From Beijerinckiaceae bacterium (GTDB lineage: Bacteria > Pseudomonadota > Alphaproteobacteria > Rhizobiales > Beijerinckiaceae): DNA of 44,040 bases. Each line of letters begins with the position of its first letter. Positions within the stretch are counted from its first letter, which is position 1. A program made the position numbers and the translations under genes. A model generated the notes under the pieces. The model was given only the letters and a program-made list of their open reading frames with translations, had not been told where the DNA came from and made no database searches. The stretch lies in NCBI GenBank assembly GCA_947370975.1, contig CANBNG010000027.1, forward strand, positions 1 to 44,040, read 5' to 3'. Of the stretch, positions 41,179-44,040 are shown in pieces.

Positions 41179-42540
41179 ATGACTGCCCGTGTTCTGGTTG
41201 TTGACGACATATTGCCCAACATTCGATTGCTCGAAGCCCGCCTCAGTGCGGATTATTATGAAGTCTTGACCGCCCAGAGTGGTGCGGAGGCGCTTGCCAT
41301 CTGCGCGCAGGGCCTGTGCGATCTCGTCCTCCTCGACGTCATGATGCCGGGCATGGATGGATTCGAGGTCTGTGCGCGGCTCAAGGCCGATCCTGCCACC
41401 GCCCATATTCCCGTGGTGATGGTGACGGCGCTCGATCAGCCCGCCGACCGTGTGCGCGGGCTGGAGGCGGGGGCTGACGATTTCCTCACCAAGCCGCTCG
41501 ACGAAGTGGCTCTGGTTGCGCGCGTGCGCTCGCTCGCGCGCCTCAAGACCACGCTCGATGAATGGCGACGGCGCGCCAGGGATGCAAGCTCGCTGGGCGT
41601 GCCTGTTCTGCCCGCAGACGCGGCGGGTGGCCAGGCGCGGCAGCTCATTGTCGATGATGTCACCCGGTCTGCCGAGCGGCTGAAGTCCATGCTGGCAGGC
41701 GACTTCGCGTCCGATGTCGAGCCGGTGGCGACGCAGGCGCTCTTTCGCGCGGCCGAAGGCGGTTATGATCTGCTCATCGTCAGCCTCGGCATGGCGTCCT
41801 ACGATCCGCTGCGCCTGTGCAGCCAGCTGCGTTCGCTCGAGCGCACGCGCGACCTGCCGGTGCTGATGATTGCCGATCTCGAAGATCGCGCGCGCATCCT
41901 GCGCGGGCTCGATCTCGGTGTGAACGATTATATTGTGCGCCCCATCGACCGGAATGAATTGCTCGCCCGCGTGCGCACGCAATTGCGCCACAAGCTTTAT
42001 GCCGACGCCTTGCGCGACAGCGTGCGCGCCTCGATGGAAATGGCGGTCGTCGATGGGCTCACCGGCCTCTACAACCGCCGCTATCTCGACACGCATTTGC
42101 CCAGTCTGATCGCGCAGGCCGGCGACCAGCACCGGCCCCTGTCGCTGATGATCCTCGATATCGATCATTTCAAGCGCATCAATGACACGTTTGGCCATGA
42201 TGGTGGCGACGAGGTGCTGCGCCAGCTCGCGCAGCGCTTGCGCGCCGTTGTGCGGCAGGGCGATCTCATCTGCCGGTTGGGCGGCGAGGAATTTGTGGTT
42301 GTTATGCCGGACACGCCGCTCGACATAGCCGCGCGGGCAGCCGAACGCGCGCGACTGGCCGTCACCTCAAGCCCGTTCACGATCAATGAGGGCCGGCGCG
42401 CAGTCGAGGTGACGGTGTCTGCAGGTGTGGCCGATGCCGCGCGCGAGGGTGGCCCCGCTGCGCTCTACCGACGGGCCGACAGCGCGCTCTATCGCTCCAA
42501 GCAGCAAGGCCGCAATCGCGTTTGCGCGGATGCAGCCTGA
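41179..42540 (+). CDS. pleD: Diguanylate cyclase response regulator PleD
   Basis: Encodes 453 residues: REC1 with Asp53 (LLDVMMPGMDG) and Lys105, REC2 lacking the phosphoacceptor Asp (Ser in LIVSLGMAS) and acting as dimerising adaptor, and GGDEF domain with catalytic GGEEF at 368-372. The inhibitory I-site RQGD at 359-362 sits five residues before it; these numbers equal those of Caulobacter PleD. It makes cyclic di-GMP when phosphorylated, with product inhibition. The role in polar development is known from Caulobacter. Translation starts 12 nt after divK. Confidence 0.96.
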   Translation: MTARVLVVDDILPNIRLLEARLSADYYEVLTAQSGAEALAICAQGLCDLVLLDVMMPGMDGFEVCARLKADPATAHIPVVMVTALDQPADRVRGLEAGADDFLTKPLDEVALVARVRSLARLKTTLDEWRRRARDASSLGVPVLPADAAGGQARQLIVDDVTRSAERLKSMLAGDFASDVEPVATQALFRAAEGGYDLLIVSLGMASYDPLRLCSQLRSLERTRDLPVLMIADLEDRARILRGLDLGVNDYIVRPIDRNELLARVRTQLRHKLYADALRDSVRASMEMAVVDGLTGLYNRRYLDTHLPSLIAQAGDQHRPLSLMILDIDHFKRINDTFGHDGGDEVLRQLAQRLRAVVRQGDLICRLGGEEFVVVMPDTPLDIAARAAERARLAVTSSPFTINEGRRAVEVTVSAGVADAAREGGPAALYRRADSALYRSKQQGRNRVCADAA

Positions 42541-42689
42541 GCACGGCCTCGCCGCAATTTGGTCGGGTTGGATTGGTCTTGTGGGGTTGGGCGACGAATC
42601 GCTCGGCGTTAACTGCGTGTGTTTAGGTAAACACGAGGGATAAGTCCCCGACGGGGGCTTGCTCGATTGCAATTCGTCACCGGCTCTGT
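42541..42689. other. Intergenic region after pleD, hairpins and possible promoter
   Basis: The 440-bp gap between pleD and rpmG begins here. It has a G/T-rich run, the perfect palindrome GTGTTTAGGTAAACAC (42619-42634), and a hairpin AAGTCCCC-GAC-GGGGGCTT (42642-42660) without a T run. TTGCAA (42667-42672), a 16-nt spacer and TAACCT (42689-42694) could form a promoter for the RNA below. No open frame with coding character is seen. Confidence 0.4.
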
Positions 42690-42696
42690 AACCTCT

Positions 42697-42890
42697 CTGG
42701 AAAGGCGCTCACGCGTCCCGCCGGCCTCAGGCCGGATGAGAGTTCAGATACCCTACGGAGTGCTCAGGTCCGCCGCATCTCCTGGGTCCGTGGGGTCGGC
42801 CGGTCGGAAACGGTAGGAGTGGCCTCCTCGAAATGCCGTGACTGACCGGCCACCAATTCAAAGCCCCGGCGTCAAGCCGGGGCTTTTCTT
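42697..42890 (+). ncRNA. Candidate structured small RNA between pleD and rpmG
   Basis: About 190 nt with strong secondary structure and a terminator at the end. Helices: CCGGCC-TCA-GGCCGG (42721-42735); a long-range GGCCGGTC (42798-42805) / GACCGGCC (42844-42851) enclosing ACGG (42810-42813) / CCGT (42836-42839) and AGGAG-TGGC-CTCCT (42815-42828). The CCTCC in the innermost hairpin resembles an anti-Shine-Dalgarno patch. I cannot match it to 6S, tmRNA, SRP, RNase P or a riboswitch. Alternatively it is the 3' UTR of pleD. Confidence 0.4.
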
Positions 42891-42891
42891 T
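42860..42891 (+). terminator. Rho-independent terminator after the candidate RNA
   Basis: Stem AAAGCCCCGGC (42860-42870) / GCCGGGGCTTT (42876-42886), then TCTTTT. The T-rich side is on the plus strand. Confidence 0.88.
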
Positions 42892-42932
42892 TGGGGGCAG
42901 CGCGAACGGACGCCATGCGAACTGGCCCGCCC

Positions 42933-42960
42933 AAAGAAAAAGCCGCCCGAAGGCGGCTTT
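42933..42960 (-). terminator. Rho-independent terminator of rpmG
   Basis: Stem AAAGCCGCC (42939-42947) / GGCGGCTTT (42952-42960); read on the minus strand it is followed by TTCTTTGG, a T-rich tail. It lies 23 nt beyond the rpmG stop. Confidence 0.8.
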
Positions 42961-42983
42961 GTCAGATGCAAGCAGGCAATGCC

Positions 42984-43151
42984 TTACTTGATCTTCGTTT
43001 CCTTGAAGTCGACATGCTTGCGCACGACGGGATCGTACTTCTTGAAGGTGAACTTCTCCGTCTTCGTACGGGCGTTCTTCGACGTCACGTAGAAAAAGCC
43101 GGTATCGGCCGTGGACAGAAGCTTGATCTTGATATTGGCGGCCTTTGCCAT
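42984..43151 (-). CDS. rpmG: 50S ribosomal protein L33
   Basis: Encodes 55 residues: MAKAANIKIKLLSTADTGFF, then YVTSKNARTKTEKFTFKKYD and PVVRKHVDFKETKIK. Length and basicity match bacterial L33. No Cys is present, so it is the zinc-free (C-minus) type, which does not need a zinc-starvation paralogue. An upstream-extended frame exists but L33 always starts at this Met. A promoter lies about 120 nt upstream. Confidence 0.97.
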   Translation of the reverse strand: MAKAANIKIKLLSTADTGFFYVTSKNARTKTEKFTFKKYDPVVRKHVDFKETKIK

Positions 43152-43269
43152 GGTCTTGGGTCCTGACGAGAGAGCCGGCGAGATCGCATGGCCCGGAAGG
43201 GCCCGCGACGCGAAGGCGGAAAAAGGGTGCGTCCGGCGAAGCAGTGCTCCACAGGTCGAGTTGGCGCGC

Positions 43270-43297
43270 ACCTTACGGATCGGGCGCGGGATGTCAA
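43270..43297 (-). promoter_or_regulatory. Sigma70-type promoter of rpmG
   Basis: On the minus strand: TTGACA (43297-43292), 16-nt spacer, TAAGGT (43275-43270), followed by a leader of roughly 110 nt before the rpmG ATG. The -35 is perfect, the -10 fair. Confidence 0.5.
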
Positions 43298-43394
43298 GAT
43301 TTCGTGGCCCGCCAGATGCGGATCCGTCGCGACCCATCCAGGATGCGACGGCAGAACACGAAAACACCTGCGAATCGCAGGGGGCAAAAGGCCC

Positions 43395-44040
43395 TCAGAG
43401 CAGCTCGCGCCGCCATGTGCCGCGATAGCCATTGTAGAACGGCACCGGGAGAAACGGGCGCATGCCGGCTTCAAACCGCTGGGCGACCTCGAGCAGGATC
43501 GTGCGCGTAATCGATGCCATCTCGAGCTTTTCTGCTTTTTCGAGCGGCAGCCAGACGAGCTCGACCAGCTCCTTGTCGGGCCCGCTCATCCCCTCGATAT
43601 GGCCCGCGACCGCATCGAGGCCGACAGCAAAGAAGGCCGTGTCGAAACGGCGCAGGCGGCCGGGCGGGGTGATGGCGCGGGCAACCAGATGCAGGCGGTC
43701 CAGCTCGGGATAGAGGCCGTGCCCGGCATAGGTGGTCCAGGCGCCCTCTGGAGCGGCCTCCGGCGTCCCGTAATCGCGCGAGCCGATCAGCAGGCCGGTT
43801 TCCTCGAAGGTCTCGCGGATGGCGGCCAGCGCCTGCGCACGGGCGCGCAGCGCCGATGGGCGCGGGACGCGGTTCATCAGCCTTTGCTCGACGATCTCGT
43901 TGAGCGCGCCGGCAACATTCATCCGCCGGTCGGCTGCATCCACCCGCCCGCCGGGGAACACGTAGCGACCGGGCAGGACAATATGGGATTCGTGACGCCG
44001 CCCCATGAGGACGCGCGGCTTCTTGCCCGATGAATCGATC
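43395..44040 (-). CDS. NUDIX hydrolase (5' end outside the window)
   Basis: The frame is open to the right edge, and residues before the first internal Met (SSGKKPRVLMGRRHESH) are already family-like, so the true start is beyond 44040. The NUDIX box is split by an insert: GGRVDAADRRM, then AAIRETFEETGLLIG, which supplies the metal-binding REx2EExG. The layout (HIVLPGRYVFPGGRVD ... LHLVARAITPPGRLRRFDT) matches the alphaproteobacterial NUDT19/RNAPPASE-like group, which includes coenzyme A diphosphatases. The substrate is uncertain. Confidence 0.88.
   Translation of the reverse strand, partial: IDSSGKKPRVLMGRRHESHIVLPGRYVFPGGRVDAADRRMNVAGALNEIVEQRLMNRVPRPSALRARAQALAAIRETFEETGLLIGSRDYGTPEAAPEGAWTTYAGHGLYPELDRLHLVARAITPPGRLRRFDTAFFAVGLDAVAGHIEGMSGPDKELVELVWLPLEKAEKLEMASITRTILLEVAQRFEAGMRPFLPVPFYNGYRGTWRRELL

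Noticed and set aside
40693..42198. 501-codon minus-strand frame opposite divK and pleD
   Set aside because: DivK and PleD match their families residue for residue; the opposite frame has no recognisable features.
42697..42890. Known housekeeping RNA (6S, tmRNA, SRP RNA, RNase P RNA) or a riboswitch
   Set aside because: I find neither the SRP GGAA-tetraloop domain, the RNase P core GAGGAAAGTC, nor a tmRNA acceptor or tag frame. Nothing matches the 6S gene context (zapA) or a TPP, cobalamin or GEMM core. Left as unclassified.

Overview
The window reads as a chromosomal segment of a GC-rich alphaproteobacterium, most likely of the order Hyphomicrobiales (Rhizobiales). The support is an EipB (DUF1849) envelope protein, a divK-pleD pair whose key residues fall at the same numbers as in Caulobacter, an Atp12 F1-ATPase chaperone, DUF1489, DUF3572 and DUF599 proteins, and a phasin next to clpS-clpA. 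The family and genus cannot be fixed by eye. Almost all of it looks like core genome. I see no CRISPR array, insertion sequence, prophage, plasmid function or recognised defence island.

Layout. 1-2591: the end of an RluC-type pseudouridine synthase, then a carboxymuconolactone decarboxylase-like protein, a HAD phosphatase and Atp12, as one tight operon. 2614-4231 (minus): a secreted lectin-like protein and a tandem universal stress protein. 4402-8088: two tandem paralogous chemoreceptors. 8365-13871: propionyl-CoA carboxylase beta and alpha subunits, separated by a VOC dioxygenase-like gene (minus) and a small unknown protein. 13977-16601 (minus): a serralysin-like metalloprotease with RTX repeats, lower in GC than its surroundings. 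16915-19225: gamma-glutamylcyclotransferase-like protein, acylphosphatase, SIMPL protein and LipB. 19416-21986: tRNA-Leu(GAG), a structured leader, the Mg2+ channel MgtE and a GH25 lysozyme-type lipoprotein. 22002-24004: two glutathione S-transferases and an RraA-like aldolase. 24005-27877: small conserved proteins, an SDR, a possible CDF-type membrane protein and a membrane-anchored J-protein. 27939-33420: D,D-carboxypeptidase with a SPOR domain (minus), phasin, ClpS and ClpA. 33594-37948 (minus): HIT protein, FemAB-like acyltransferase, MFS transporter, glycerophosphodiesterase and RidA. 38091-44040: EipB, DUF3572-DinB (minus), DivK-PleD, a structured non-coding region, ribosomal protein L33 and a NUDIX hydrolase cut by the window end.

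How the genes work together. PccA and PccB supply the biotin-dependent step of propionate assimilation. The phasin coats polyhydroxyalkanoate granules, and its promoter carries two copies of an inverted repeat placed where the PHA-responsive repressor PhaR would act. ClpS and ClpA form the N-degron recognition and unfolding module. DivK and PleD link polar phospho-signalling to cyclic di-GMP. EipB, the carboxypeptidase and the GH25 protein act on the envelope.

The least ordinary signals are non-coding or mosaic: (i) an AT-rich 54-bp palindromic segment inserted in frame in the FemAB-like gene; (ii) a strongly structured, terminator-ended region between pleD and rpmG that fits no RNA family I know; (iii) a structured mgtE leader ending in a perfect palindrome at the ribosome-binding region; (iv) the paired operators on the phasin promoter; (v) at least six copies of an intergenic palindromic repeat family, one of which appears to supply the stop codon of a chemoreceptor gene.
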